A DNA stretch of 64,000 bases from Methanomicrobiales archaeon HGW-Methanomicrobiales-2 (GCA_002839645.1 PGYL01000002.1:83620-147619); one strand, 5' to 3'; counted from the stretch's first letter, positions 36,201 to 44,817 are shown. Notes: generated by a model not told the origin, from the letters alone. Made by a program: numbers and translations.

Positions 36201-37106
36201 TTAAGGCTTTGTGGTGTATCGTTCGTAGAGCCGGGCGGCGACCGACTCGATCTCGTCTCTTCCTTCGAGCCCTTCGAGGAGATCCCGTGGAAGGGCGGTT
36301 TTCCCATAGACAGCACCCGCGTAGGCCCCGCAGATGAGCGCGATGGTATCGGTGTTTCCTCCCACATGCGCCGCAGTGGTGAGGAGGGCCGTGACGTCGT
36401 GGATGCGGCTGATCAGGAAAAACGCGAGCGGGATTGTCTGGTAAACGGTCACGTCGTTCCCGATAACCGATAACGCGCTCTCAAGACTGATACCCTCGTT
36501 TGCAAGGCGGACAGCGTCGCGAATCTTGTTGCCGAGGGCGATGTCCTCGAGGCCGGCATGCTTTCCGGCAAGGGAGAGGGCGTCGGGGCGGCCGCGGACG
36601 GCGTGGTGGACGAGCATCGCGACGGTGACCGCTCCAGCGTGCGCCCCCGGATGGGTGTGGGTGACGCTGCAGGCCTGGACCACCCGTTCGGTCACGTCGA
36701 TGGGGTCACCGTAGGCGAGGCCGAACGGGACGGCGATCCCGGTGCAGCCGGCGGTGTTGGAGGAGACACCGCCCGGTCTCTCACCGGAGAGGAGGAGGTG
36801 CCGGCACGCGGCGTCCACGGCACCGTCGGGGAACCGGAGTTCCTCGTTCATGTACATCCGGGCAAGGGCGGCCGCGTACCCCTGCTCCGAGTAGGTGCCG
36901 TCGGCGAGCATGCCGGCCACGAGGAGCATCATCTGGGTGTCGTCCGTGAACTGTCCGGGTTTCAGCCCGGCGTTCGGGTGCCCCCGCCACGCCCGGCGGT
37001 ATCCCTCGTGGAGGCGCTGGAAGTCCGGCGGCGTGCTTTCCCGCGCCATGCCGAGCGCGTCCCCGATGGCGGCCCCGAGGAGACAGCCCTTGAACTGATC
37101 GAGCAT
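36201..37106 (-). CDS. ADP-ribosylglycohydrolase (DraG-like)
   Basis: A 301-residue hydrolase with the two Mg-binding motifs of the family: [17 protein letters not shown] near residue 52 and [21 protein letters not shown] near 245. It begins [18 protein letters not shown], also diagnostic. It removes ADP-ribose from proteins or other substrates. No DraT-like ADP-ribosyltransferase is in the window. It is 27 bases upstream of argC and has the same direction, so read-through is possible. Confidence 0.93.
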   Translation of the reverse strand: MLDQFKGCLLGAAIGDALGMARESTPPDFQRLHEGYRRAWRGHPNAGLKPGQFTDDTQMMLLVAGMLADGTYSEQGYAAALARMYMNEELRFPDGAVDAACRHLLLSGERPGGVSSNTAGCTGIAVPFGLAYGDPIDVTERVVQACSVTHTHPGAHAGAVTVAMLVHHAVRGRPDALSLAGKHAGLEDIALGNKIRDAVRLANEGISLESALSVIGNDVTVYQTIPLAFFLISRIHDVTALLTTAAHVGGNTDTIALICGAYAGAVYGKTALPRDLLEGLEGRDEIESVAARLYERYTTKP

Positions 37107-37206
37107 CTTAGATAGTATCTCTCTAAGGGTTCCTCTTAAGGATTGTTGTTCGGCGCGGGGGGTTGGCTCCTTCCAGACCCAACGGAACCCGCCCCGTTTC
37201 CTGGCA

Positions 37207-38313
37207 TCAATACTTCATGTACATCCCAAGCACAACAGACCCGCCATCGGCCGTCGGGATGAGGGCCACGACCCTGCTGTACTCGTCCAGCCGCTGCGTC
37301 GACGTCCATGACGCGGCTCCGTCCTCATCGAACCTCTCCACCCGGAGCAGGGCACCGCCGTAGTCGTTTTCGGCAAGGGCCGCCGAGAGGTACCCGCCGT
37401 CAGGGATCCAGGTCACCGGAGCGGAGGCATTGATCGTGCTCCGCCGGAGGATGCTCCCGTCCTCGCCAAGCGAGATCTCCAGAATTCCCGCCGGTTCCGC
37501 ACCCGTGACCCCGGCAAGCAGGCTGTAACCGCCGGCCGGGTCCTGCCGCGCCGCCGAGAGGAGGTACCGTTCTCCGGGGCTGCCCTGGACCGTCGTGTTC
37601 CAGACCGGTGCGCCCCGATCATCGAATTTCGCCACTATTATGGCTCCGGGCGCCCCTGCTGCCTCCCCGGCGACGAGGAATCCTCCCGCCGGGTCCGGGA
37701 CGATGACCGGGATCGAACCCGGACTCACACCCCCGGCCGGCTCCTGCCAGACGACGCTGCCGCTGGCATCGATCTTCGCGATCCAGCCGCCCCCGGCTTC
37801 AATCCAGCCCCCGGCACCCGAGGGTGCGACCGCCCAGTACTCCCCCTCCACGGCAAGGTCCGTGCGGTGCCGTTCGCTCCCTTCTGCATCCGTCAGGATG
37901 ACGAGGCCGCGGGAGGCCACGACGGCGAACTCACCCGAACCGGCAGGTGCGATCCCCGTCCCGCGACGGTCGTCCGACGTCGGGTAGGTCGTATCCCACA
38001 TCATCACCCCCGCCCGGTCGAGGAAGATAACCCGCGGCGTCGGGTGGAACTCACCTGCATCCGAGACCGATCCGGCGATCGCGTAGCCGTCGGGAACCTC
38101 GACGATGGAGAACGCTTCGTCGAACCTCCCGCTGTCGATGACGGTGAACCACTCCCGGTCCCCGGCATCGTCCAGTTTCAGCACCCAGACGTCTCCCTCC
38201 AGCGTGCGGTGACCCGGCGTCAGCGGCCGGTCGAGGCCCCCGGCAGCGACGGCCAGCAGAATGAGCGCAGCAACCGCCGCGAAGGTCCAGAGTCTTCTTT
38301 TGGTTGGTATCAT
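37207..38313 (-). CDS. Exported beta-propeller-like protein
   Basis: A 368-residue protein with an N-terminal membrane anchor or signal (RRLWTFAAVAALILLAVAAGG). The rest is a series of about 45-residue repeats of the form GGxxVAG...I.VxKFDxxGxxVWxTT, expected to form a beta-propeller outside the cell. No catalytic motif is seen. ATG 38313 follows GGAGATGAAG and overlaps the end of the preceding gene. It is the last gene of the transcript that starts at the first operator (39.4 kb). A decayed paralogous fragment is present at 41756-41925. Confidence 0.7.
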   Translation of the reverse strand: MIPTKRRLWTFAAVAALILLAVAAGGLDRPLTPGHRTLEGDVWVLKLDDAGDREWFTVIDSGRFDEAFSIVEVPDGYAIAGSVSDAGEFHPTPRVIFLDRAGVMMWDTTYPTSDDRRGTGIAPAGSGEFAVVASRGLVILTDAEGSERHRTDLAVEGEYWAVAPSGAGGWIEAGGGWIAKIDASGSVVWQEPAGGVSPGSIPVIVPDPAGGFLVAGEAAGAPGAIIVAKFDDRGAPVWNTTVQGSPGERYLLSAARQDPAGGYSLLAGVTGAEPAGILEISLGEDGSILRRSTINASAPVTWIPDGGYLSAALAENDYGGALLRVERFDEDGAASWTSTQRLDEYSRVVALIPTADGGSVVLGMYMKY

Positions 38314-38317
38314 CGCT

Positions 38318-38890
38318 TCATCTCCCTGTTCCACCTTCACCCAGGCTGTGCATCAAGATACCTGCAATCAGGCAGACGACCGCCGCACCGAAGAATACCT
38401 CCAGGTACAGCCCGGCAAGCAACCCGAGAGAGAAGAACACCTCGTACCCAGGTTCCCCGGCAGTTCCGATCGCTTCTGCAAGAGCATCGAAGAGTATGCC
38501 AAGAAGGGGCAGTTTTTCAGCGAAAAACGGCGGAGGGGCGCCAGGCAGTCTGTCGGGACCCACGAGCAGGGCAACCAGGAACGGCAGCTGAATCAGCGAC
38601 CCGGCTGCAACACATAATTTCCTACCACTCGCAACAGCGTTCCTGAACAAAAAATACGCCGTCGCCACAGCAGATACCGAGACCGTAATCATCGACAGCA
38701 GTATTATCCCGGATATCAGCAGGCTGGAGGGAGAGCCTGCATAAATTGTACCGATCGTGCCGGACGCAATGGCAGCGATTCCTATCCCGAGCAAAACCGC
38801 CAGACGTTGCTTGTCTTTTCCGAAATGTCCTATCCGGATTATGAGAACGGACGGCCACGCGAGGACGAAGGCGATAGCCGGAAAAACCAT
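38318..38890 (-). CDS. Hypothetical multi-pass membrane protein
   Basis: A 190-residue protein with five or six hydrophobic segments (FPAIAFVLAWPSVLIIRIG, LLGIGIAAIASGTIGTIYA, LLISGIILLSMITVSVSAV, LIQLPFLVALLV, GLLAGLYLEVFFGAAVVCLI). No family is recognised. The start is uncertain: ATG 38890 begins right before the first helix, while the frame is open to 38974. It lies between a small exported protein (6 bases upstream) and the propeller gene (overlapping), so all three are one operon. Confidence 0.6.
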   Translation of the reverse strand: MVFPAIAFVLAWPSVLIIRIGHFGKDKQRLAVLLGIGIAAIASGTIGTIYAGSPSSLLISGIILLSMITVSVSAVATAYFLFRNAVASGRKLCVAAGSLIQLPFLVALLVGPDRLPGAPPPFFAEKLPLLGILFDALAEAIGTAGEPGYEVFFSLGLLAGLYLEVFFGAAVVCLIAGILMHSLGEGGTGR

Positions 38891-38895
38891 CACAC

Positions 38896-39234
38896 TCACG
38901 ATGTATCCTTCCCCCGATGCCTCCGGATGAGGAAGTATCCCACAGAGAACACGATCACGGCTCCCAAGCCGCACCCGAGGGGCACGGGGTTATAGAAGAC
39001 GGTGAACGCAGTTTCGGATCCCTGATACGCCACCGTATCTGCGGGCTCCTCGAACACGGCCTTTTGGGCGCTCCCCATATCGGCCGGCGGGGCCTCGCCG
39101 TCAGTCGGGTTGAACTGCACGTCTTCACCAGGAGATGCGCACGCTATGCCGCTGCCGGCCAGGACGAAGAGCAGCAGGGCGATGCAGATCAGCCCACTCC
39201 GGTCAATGCCGTTCATGAATCGCCTTTCTTTCAT
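38896..39234 (-). CDS. Small exported, C-terminally anchored hypothetical protein
   Basis: A 112-residue protein with a signal peptide (LICIALLLFVLAGSGIACA), a short acidic external region, and a C-terminal membrane helix followed by basic residues (GLGAVIVFSVGYFLIRRHRGK). ATG 39234 has GGTGA eight bases upstream; ATG 39216 is the alternative. It is the first gene behind the repeated promoter-leader at 39274-39505. No function can be assigned. Confidence 0.65.
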   Translation of the reverse strand: MKERRFMNGIDRSGLICIALLLFVLAGSGIACASPGEDVQFNPTDGEAPPADMGSAQKAVFEEPADTVAYQGSETAFTVFYNPVPLGCGLGAVIVFSVGYFLIRRHRGKDTS

Positions 39235-39273
39235 CGATTTTCACCTGCCGGCGCCCCTCGGGATACCTATCAT

Positions 39274-39505
39274 CCTCCGGGCTTGCGGGGTGCGTCATCC
39301 GAGGCGTCAGATCTGGGGATGGGCGACCCCGTGCACAAGCGGGCACCACATGCGGCACCTTGCGCGTTTTTAGGTCGTTAGAACATATAAAAACCATAGC
39401 AATCCGTCGGTTTTTTCCGAACGATACAAAAACATTTCTATAGGACGACCATCCACAGATTGGCCGCTCACCCGGCGGGATGTATCCCAGGCGAGTCCAT
39501 TTCGT
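39274..39505 (-). repeat. Promoter-leader repeat, copy A
   Basis: First of four similar elements (also at 41584, 42702 and 44586), all in minus orientation ahead of exported-protein genes. Reading on the minus strand: an inverted repeat (39405-39423), a TATA box TTTATATGTTC (about 39382-39392), then a leader whose predicted 5' end is a stem-loop (39341-39360), ending in a CCGGAGG ribosome-site-like block. The stem differs from the other copies by T-A to T-G and G-C to G-T changes that keep pairing. The bases from 39506 to 39727 hold nothing recognised. Confidence 0.8.
39405..39423. promoter_or_regulatory. Operator-like inverted repeat A
   Basis: CGTCGG-TTTTTT-CCGAACG, an imperfect version of the palindrome CGTTCGG-N6-CCGAACG. 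It lies about 12 bases upstream of the TATA box of the 39234 gene. Confidence 0.65.
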
Positions 39506-39727
39506 GATCGCGGGCAAACAATATCCCCGCAATACCGGGCTTCCCGGGTAGCTTAACGAAATTACTGGTATCAGGTCAGGAAGCTCAAGAGCGAGTTGAT
39601 CATCCATAACATGATGAAGGCAGTTCAGGCGGCCGGGCTTATTGCTATAAAAGATGTATTCAACAGATCCTTCTATTCTAGGGGTATACATTGCTCTCGC
39701 ACTGCGGGAAGAGTGGAAATTAGAGAT

Positions 39728-40159
39728 TTAATCCACGTAGATGGTCCCAACCCTATAATAATGTCCTTCATATTCGAAATACCTCCTCTTACCAGTTGTG
39801 TTGTCAATAACATATGTATCGATGGTCCGTTGCGTTATTTTTTCAGGGTACTCCACCTCACCCACACGGCGTAGGTCTCCTTCTTTGTGTGATGGTCCCG
39901 ACGGGTACGGTTCGCTCCTCAGCAACACTTCTTCAAGTACGGGAAATTCCTGAATGTTCAGTTCATCAAGATGGATAATCGTGCCGCCTAAGGCCTTCTG
40001 CTCAGTAATCTCGTACACCTGGAGCCGATCGGGCGGGACGGTCAGAGAGAGGAAATAAGGAAAACCGACGATACAGATCAATGAGAGAGCAATCAACAGG
40101 CCCAACAATACGACAACTGACCTGTATTGGTGCACTATCGCAGAAAGTGATTGTACCAT
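39728..40159 (-). CDS. Membrane-anchored protein with C-terminal YEGxYY domain
   Basis: A 143-residue protein: N-terminal membrane helix (VVVLLGLLIALSLICIVGF), an external region and the C-terminal end KRRYFEYEGHYYRVGTIYVD. It is a clear paralog of the protein at 58344-58775 (VEYPEKI, TIDxYxxDNxTGKRxYFEYEG, YYRVGTIY) and more distantly of those at 58807 and 59271. Family features are PPDxLxxYExTE after the helix and a LDE...PVLE motif. It follows the metzincin gene by 34 bases in the same operon, suggesting a role with that protease. Family not known to me. Confidence 0.75.
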   Translation of the reverse strand: MVQSLSAIVHQYRSVVVLLGLLIALSLICIVGFPYFLSLTVPPDRLQVYEITEQKALGGTIIHLDELNIQEFPVLEEVLLRSEPYPSGPSHKEGDLRRVGEVEYPEKITQRTIDTYVIDNTTGKRRYFEYEGHYYRVGTIYVD

Positions 40160-40193
40160 TCTTTAATCTCCATAAAAATATGTAGGGATTGGA

Positions 40194-41507
40194 TTACACG
40201 TAACCTGCAACCCACGCTTTTGCTTCACGAATGGCTCTTGCGTTGTCATGAGTGGCATCCCCATGATAATCGTCAGATGAAAACTCATAGCAATTAAGGT
40301 GTTCGAAGAAATAACTCCACATCACTGTATGGGTAAGGCCGCCGTTAAATGCATACGCCTGATTATATCCGCCCGTGCCCTCATGATGAGCATTGAAGTT
40401 ATGGCCAATCTCGTGAATGCTTACACACCTGCGGCCATGAGCCGTACCCCAATAGCACAGATCGTACCAATCCGTCACCATCTGCGCCCATGAGTGTCGT
40501 CCTTCATTGGTAAACCCGTATGCCAGTCCAATTGGAGTGCCGGTCATATCATAACCGCCCAGATATAACCCGAGGTCCGACGACCACAGGTCAAGATCAG
40601 ATTCAGGATATACGTCTATAAACGCATCGAGAGGATTTGATATGACTTCTGGATGGTTTGAGAGTTGATATCGCCTAGAATCATGATAATCCATGACACA
40701 AAGAGCGACCTGAATATCGTCCCTCCCGAATTGTTGATTTGCTGTTGCGATTATGTCCTGTGCTGTTGCCTTCCAGTTTGTTTCATCTTGATAAAACTGG
40801 TTGTCAGTTACTACAAGGATATTGGCAGTGTAATACTGGTCAGTACCCTCAACCTGCAGCCCGGTCCATTGGTCAGGGCCACTTGCCGAACCATTGTTCC
40901 CGGGTACTACAGGCCCATAGTCAATCACAGCAGGTTTTTCCTGACACTTGACGTCTTCGGAGCTGTAGATGATATGCAGAGGCGACAGTGACTTTTCCGC
41001 ACGTGCTCGCGGTTCGACCGGTGTGATCCAGAAGGTCTTGTTGCCCAGCGTTATACTTCCGACAAGGACATTTTCCCCGGTCGTGAGAAGGACACTGCTC
41101 TCTTCCACACCCGGTATCGACCCTTCGTATGAATCGATTCCATCGTCGAGATTTTCGAACGTCATTCGATTCAAAGCCACATTGTAATCTTTCCCGTGGA
41201 TCTGGATGGAGAGTACACCCTGCATCTCCCTGTTCAATGCAGCGTGATCAAACGTCACGAGATCGTACCGAGTAATAATTTCAGGGATCTTAAGATCTTC
41301 AGGTTCAACAATTCCGGAAGACTCCAAGTCAGATACGGATGTAGCGTCCTTAACGAGAACATTCATGCATTCTTCGATGATAACAGGGGGTCTACTGACA
41401 CTCTCAGCACTTTCCATCGTGTCTTGAGCACTGACACCCGGGATAATCAGCATTACTGCGATTAGGCATGTCAGGAGATAGCCCCAGTAATTTAGTCTGG
41501 TTCGCAT
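40194..41507 (-). CDS. Secreted metzincin-type zinc metalloprotease with N-terminal propeptide
   Basis: A 437-residue exported protease. A signal peptide (LLTCLIAVMLIIPGVSAQ) is followed by a propeptide-like domain at about 40-185 (ITRYDLVTFDHAALNREM, DDGIDSYEGSIPGVEES, SPLHIIYSSEDVK). The catalytic domain carries HEIGHNFNAHHEG, matching HExxHxxxxxH with Asn in place of the usual Gly, and a Met-turn candidate THTVMWS. That places it among metzincins (reprolysin-like). ATG 41507 has GGAGG upstream. The propeptide is paralogous to two proteins in the 56-60 kb cluster that lack the protease domain. First gene behind operator B. Confidence 0.88.
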   Translation of the reverse strand: MRTRLNYWGYLLTCLIAVMLIIPGVSAQDTMESAESVSRPPVIIEECMNVLVKDATSVSDLESSGIVEPEDLKIPEIITRYDLVTFDHAALNREMQGVLSIQIHGKDYNVALNRMTFENLDDGIDSYEGSIPGVEESSVLLTTGENVLVGSITLGNKTFWITPVEPRARAEKSLSPLHIIYSSEDVKCQEKPAVIDYGPVVPGNNGSASGPDQWTGLQVEGTDQYYTANILVVTDNQFYQDETNWKATAQDIIATANQQFGRDDIQVALCVMDYHDSRRYQLSNHPEVISNPLDAFIDVYPESDLDLWSSDLGLYLGGYDMTGTPIGLAYGFTNEGRHSWAQMVTDWYDLCYWGTAHGRRCVSIHEIGHNFNAHHEGTGGYNQAYAFNGGLTHTVMWSYFFEHLNCYEFSSDDYHGDATHDNARAIREAKAWVAGYV

Positions 41508-41583
41508 TTTGTTTTCCTCCAAGATACTCCCGGAGGCAGGAGAGGCACACGTTTAAGTACGCAGAACGCTTACGTTCCCTTCA

Positions 41584-41735
41584 CCTCCGGGCTTGCGGGG
41601 TGCGTCATCCAGGGCGTCGACCGGGGATGGGCGACCCCCGCACACAAACGGGTACCGCACGCGGCACCCAACGCGATTTTGAGTCGTTATAACATATAAA
41701 ATCGGCAGCCATCGTTCGGCTGGAACCGAACGCAC
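41584..41735 (-). repeat. Promoter-leader repeat, copy B
   Basis: Second copy, ahead of the metzincin gene. It has the operator (41713-41732), TATA box TTTATATGTT (41691-41700) and the predicted 5'-terminal stem-loop at 41650-41669 (GGGTGCCG-CGTG-CGGTACCC on the minus strand). The leader is nearly identical to copy C for about 85 bases, but similarity stops just beyond the operator, so the shared unit is operator plus promoter plus leader. Confidence 0.8.
41713..41732. promoter_or_regulatory. Operator-like palindrome B
   Basis: CGTTCGG-CTGGAA-CCGAACG is a perfect 7-bp inverted repeat with a 6-base spacer, 12 bases upstream of the TATA box of the metzincin gene. Confidence 0.75.
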
Positions 41736-41755
41736 CATAAACCTTCTTATTGCAG

Positions 41756-41925
41756 GACAATGGTCCCTGCACCCCGGAGACAGGACCCGCCGTCGGGCGC
41801 CGGGATAATGGTCACGGCCCTGCCACGCTCGTCGAACCTCCCCCACGGAACCGGGCACCGTCGCAGTTGTTCCCGGCAAGGACCGCTGAGAGTTAGCCCC
41901 CCAGGAGGCCGGGTAACTGAAGCTG
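41756..41925 (-). pseudogene. Decayed fragment of a beta-propeller gene paralogous to 37207-38313
   Basis: The sequence aligns on the same strand with the 3' end of the propeller gene (37220-37400): matching blocks include GACCCGCCGTCGG, ATAATGGTCACGGCCCTG, CGAACCTC, GGGCACCGTCGCAGT and CGGCAAGGACCGC. Frames are broken and the rest of the gene is gone. Confidence 0.5.
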
Positions 41926-42197
41926 GGGCGTGGATCGTATTCTGCCAATCGGATGGGTCTGTTTTGAACTGACGAGGTACAGTTACATGTCAGGACGCAG
42001 CCGAATCGCCAGATACGGGTCGGTCAGAATCCGGAGTTTCCCCCGGTCACGCGAAGCGTCCCGGACCCCGCAACCGCCCCCCCAACCGCGTGATAATCAT
42101 AGTCTCCAGCTTCACCGGTATTCAGCAATAGTTGCCCGACAACCCTCAGCAAAGCAATCACTATTTGTCCGGGACCTCACCCGATATTGAGGTACCA
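41926..42197. other. No recognisable feature
   Basis: These 272 bases lie between the propeller remnant and the end of the next gene. I see no convincing gene, RNA or repeat; they may be further decayed coding sequence. Confidence 0.4.
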
Positions 42198-42647
42198 TTA
42201 CGTGGCGGGCACCGCATAGTTGCTCGTAATCATGAGAGCCTGGATATCGCGCTCCGCCCGGACGGAGATTGCAAGAGAATGGCAACGCGCAATGGAAAAC
42301 ACAAAGACCTCCGGATCTTCACCGTCGACCGAAATTTCAAAGTGATACTCCCTCCCGTCGTTCTTGATGGACGATCCGTCATTCTTGATGAATGATGTTA
42401 CATCCCCATCCGCCTCAAGCCGATATACCTCCGTACAGACAGGAACACGAATGCGAGTGACGTTGGCATCAAACACCGTTACGTTAACTTCATGCGGCAC
42501 ATCATCGGTGTTAAAGACATGGAAAAGGTGTGAACAGCAGGGTACTCCGCCCTGCTGTTCCTGTCCTGTTCCGCAGAGAATGACCGTACCGGCCACAATC
42601 ATAATACCGACCACAGCAAGAACCGTCATCACCACTGCTATCCGCAT
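42198..42647 (-). CDS. Exported or membrane-anchored hypothetical protein
   Basis: A 149-residue protein with an N-terminal hydrophobic segment (VVMTVLAVVGIMIVAGTVIL) followed directly by Cys residues (LCGTGQ..., VPCCSHLFHVFN). The remainder is beta-rich (EVNVTVFDANVTRIRVPVC, EYHFEISVDGEDPEVFVF). The gene stands alone behind promoter-leader copy C. ATG 42647 has GAGGTGA at a good distance. No family is recognised; it could be a lipoprotein-like or immunoglobulin-like surface domain. Confidence 0.65.
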   Translation of the reverse strand: MRIAVVMTVLAVVGIMIVAGTVILCGTGQEQQGGVPCCSHLFHVFNTDDVPHEVNVTVFDANVTRIRVPVCTEVYRLEADGDVTSFIKNDGSSIKNDGREYHFEISVDGEDPEVFVFSIARCHSLAISVRAERDIQALMITSNYAVPAT

Positions 42648-42701
42648 CTCCGTTTCACCTCATCACTGGTATCCGGCGACGATCCCTTTTGTCTCACTGA
42701 T

Positions 42702-42917
42702 CCTCCGGGCATGCGGGGCGCGTCATCCGGGGCGTCAGACCTGGGGATGGGCGACCCCCGCACACAAACGGGTACCGCACGCGGCACCCAAAGCGTTTTT
42801 AGGCAGTTAGAATATATAAAATCCGCAGCAATCCGTCGGTTTTTCCGACGATACAAAAACGTTTCTATAGGGGGAGGGGCAAGCAGACCACCAGCTCGCC
42901 CGGCGGGGTGTATTCCG
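42702..42917 (-). repeat. Promoter-leader repeat, copy C
   Basis: Third copy. Operator at 42834-42850, TATA box TTTATATATT (42811-42820), predicted 5'-terminal stem-loop 42770-42789 (identical to copy B), then the conserved leader down to CCGGAGGAT at 42702. Upstream of the operator it shares CGTTTCTATAG and further blocks with copies A and D. Confidence 0.8.
42834..42850. promoter_or_regulatory. Operator-like inverted repeat C
   Basis: CGTCGG-TTTTT-CCGACG: perfect 6-bp arms with a 5-base spacer, a variant of the palindrome at B and E, 13 bases upstream of the TATA box. Confidence 0.65.
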
Positions 42918-42996
42918 GATGATGTACCGGTAAAGAAGAACACGAGAGATGCGAGTATCACCTCGATCGGCTGCACCGTATATCGTAACAGTCCAT

Positions 42997-43983
42997 CTAC
43001 CCCCAGAAGAGCACCCACACCCCGAATCCTATCAAAATAATTCCGCTTGCAGTTTTCACGATGTCTCTGTACCCCCGGATCCTGCTCGACGAACCATATC
43101 CCCCAACGACCCCGACGCCGAGAAACGGCGTGAGCACCCCTGCCCCAAAGACCAGCAGGAGCGGGAGATCCTGTACCGCGCCATCAACCAGAATTTTGCT
43201 CAGCAGGACGAGAATCATCGGTGCGGCGCACGGAGCCTTGATAATCGAAAACACCATGCCCAGAATAAACAGCCCTGCCAGAGTGGTTGAATACTTTCGC
43301 ACTGATGACCGGACATAATTATCTACTGAAATCGGAAGACGTACCAACCCGAGCAGGTTCACCCCGGCAAGCATCGTGATCACTCCAGCCACGATGGCGA
43401 GGTACGGGCCAAAGCCACCAAGCGACATTCCCACAAACAGAGCGCAGCACCCCATGATGGTATACGCGGCAACAAGCCCCAGGCCGAATATCAGCGAGTT
43501 CAAGAGACTACTTCTCATACCGGTGCCCGATCCGGTGACGTAAACCAGTATGAATCCGAGAATTGCCATCAGGCAGGGTGAGAAGCCGGATAAAAGGCCT
43601 AAAGAGTAGGCAAATGGGATATTCCAATTTATCGGTGAGGAGTTGTCTTCCAGTTCAGTTCTAGAGAGGGATCGTTCGATCGCGACCCTGACGCTCTCTT
43701 CAGTGATCTCCTCTTTGGGAATTTTGACGGTACCGTTCACGACCACGGCCGGGACTTCGACAAATCCATAGTGGCGAAAGCGCTCTAGGCCTTCGGACGT
43801 GCGGACGTCGATATACGTAAGCGAGACAGAACTGCTAAGGTCGTGCTCGATCTCGGCTAGCAGAGGCTTAACCTGATCGCAATCGGAGCAGCCTTCCAGG
43901 TAAAAGTACTCGATGGCAACGGACGCCGCACCTGCGTGAGAGACCAATCCGATCAAGAGCAGGATGATGCAAGGGGCTCGCAT
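42997..43983 (-). CDS. Thioredoxin-like/CcdA (DsbD-type) transmembrane thiol transporter
   Basis: About 328 residues. A signal peptide (MRAPCIILLLIGLVSHAGA) is followed by an external thioredoxin-like domain with CSDC (FYLEGCSDCDQVKPLL) and cis-Pro VPAVVVNG. A six-helix CcdA/DsbD-type membrane domain follows, whose paired Cys are in GFSPCLMAIL and KAPCAAPMI. It should pass reducing power from the cytoplasm to exported thiols. The start is uncertain (43983 or 44001). It follows the secreted CxxC protein gene with about 40 bases between and shares its promoter (copy D). Confidence 0.85.
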   Translation of the reverse strand: MRAPCIILLLIGLVSHAGAASVAIEYFYLEGCSDCDQVKPLLAEIEHDLSSSVSLTYIDVRTSEGLERFRHYGFVEVPAVVVNGTVKIPKEEITEESVRVAIERSLSRTELEDNSSPINWNIPFAYSLGLLSGFSPCLMAILGFILVYVTGSGTGMRSSLLNSLIFGLGLVAAYTIMGCCALFVGMSLGGFGPYLAIVAGVITMLAGVNLLGLVRLPISVDNYVRSSVRKYSTTLAGLFILGMVFSIIKAPCAAPMILVLLSKILVDGAVQDLPLLLVFGAGVLTPFLGVGVVGGYGSSSRIRGYRDIVKTASGIILIGFGVWVLFWG

Positions 43984-44024
43984 ATCGGTAGGGATGCCCA
44001 TCCTTCTGCACTCGCCCAATGTTT

Positions 44025-44504
44025 TCAACGCGGACCCTCCAGGAGGGATCCTACCGTTCCAGAGGTAGAACTCCGGTTCACGCCTGGCAGAAACGATAGG
44101 GAGAGCCATTTATCGGAGGAGGTGCCAAGCTGAACATTGCCGTACATATCAACGGTTATCCAGGAATCAACTGAGAATTTTGCATTTGTTGGGAAATTGT
44201 ACAACGACCAGATGTCATTATTGGTTACCCAGCCAGCGATGTTACTATGTCCGACTTCTGGTGGGGGTGCGTCATCAGAGCCCTCGGGTGCATCAATACC
44301 GAATTCCTTCAGTAAATTTGTCTCAGAGCCAGATTTATAAGAGACAACACCGGTCTCAGGGATGGAACATGTGGCACATGCTTGGTCCTGACCGCCGAGG
44401 ATATTTTTCTCAGGAGTAATGTCCTGTGCAGCTGCTAAAGACATTACTGCCGATACCATGAGAAGCAGTCCCAGTAAGACTACTCCGGTTCTTTCTAGTT
44501 TCAT
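44025..44504 (-). CDS. Secreted hypothetical protein with a CATC motif
   Basis: A 159-residue exported protein: signal peptide (GVVLLGLLLMVSAVMSLAAAQ), then ITPEKNILGGQDQACATCSI. CATC is a CxxC motif that could be kept reduced or be oxidised by the thiol transporter encoded next. The C-terminal part is polar and beta-rich (WITVDMYGNVQLGTSSDKWLSL) and has no recognised fold. ATG 44504 has GGAGG upstream. First gene behind promoter-leader copy D. Confidence 0.65.
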   Translation of the reverse strand: MKLERTGVVLLGLLLMVSAVMSLAAAQDITPEKNILGGQDQACATCSIPETGVVSYKSGSETNLLKEFGIDAPEGSDDAPPPEVGHSNIAGWVTNNDIWSLYNFPTNAKFSVDSWITVDMYGNVQLGTSSDKWLSLSFLPGVNRSSTSGTVGSLLEGPR

Positions 44505-44585
44505 AGGCCGTTTTCCTCCAATTACTGCATCTCTGGAGGAACGGAACCGCAATGGCTATCTCTAATGAATGCCAACATTTCGTTG

Positions 44586-44817
44586 CCTCCGGGTACGCAG
44601 GACGTTCGCCCATCCGGTTCGCTTCTGGCCGGGTGAACCCCCGCGCTGTTACAGGCGCCGCACGCGGCACCTGCTACGATTCTGAGCCGTTAGAACATAT
44701 AAAACCCATAGCAATCCGTCGGTTTTTTCCGAACGATACAAAAACGTTTCTATAGGACGACCACGCACAGATTGGCCGCTCACCCGGCAGGGCGTATTCC
44801 GGGCGAATCCGTTTTGT
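44586..44817 (-). repeat. Promoter-leader repeat, copy D
   Basis: Fourth copy, ahead of the CATC-protein gene. Operator 44717-44735, TATA box TTTTATATGTTC near 44694-44705, predicted 5' stem-loop 44651-44673. The stem here is CAGGTGCCG-CGTG-CGGCGCCTG, so the G-C pair of copies B and C is replaced by A-T, and G-T by G-C, with pairing kept. The distal half of the leader differs from A-C, but it also ends in CCGGAGG. Confidence 0.8.
44717..44735. promoter_or_regulatory. Operator-like inverted repeat D
   Basis: CGTCGG-TTTTTT-CCGAACG, identical to copy A, about 12 bases upstream of the TATA box. Confidence 0.65.

Noticed and set aside
39203..39691. Minus-strand frame of 162 codons across the first promoter-leader repeat
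   Set aside because: It covers the operator, TATA box and leader and reads as random sequence; similar frames in the other repeats are only shared because the DNA repeats.
42711..43040. Plus-strand frames within the repeats that look alike in several places
   Set aside because: Their similarity follows from the repeated DNA; frames end at different points and no ribosome site precedes them.
39274..44817. The four similar 200-base elements as insertion sequences or MITEs
   Set aside because: No terminal inverted repeats or target duplications; each sits exactly at a promoter and leader, and copy B lacks the distal part, so they fit regulatory duplications better.
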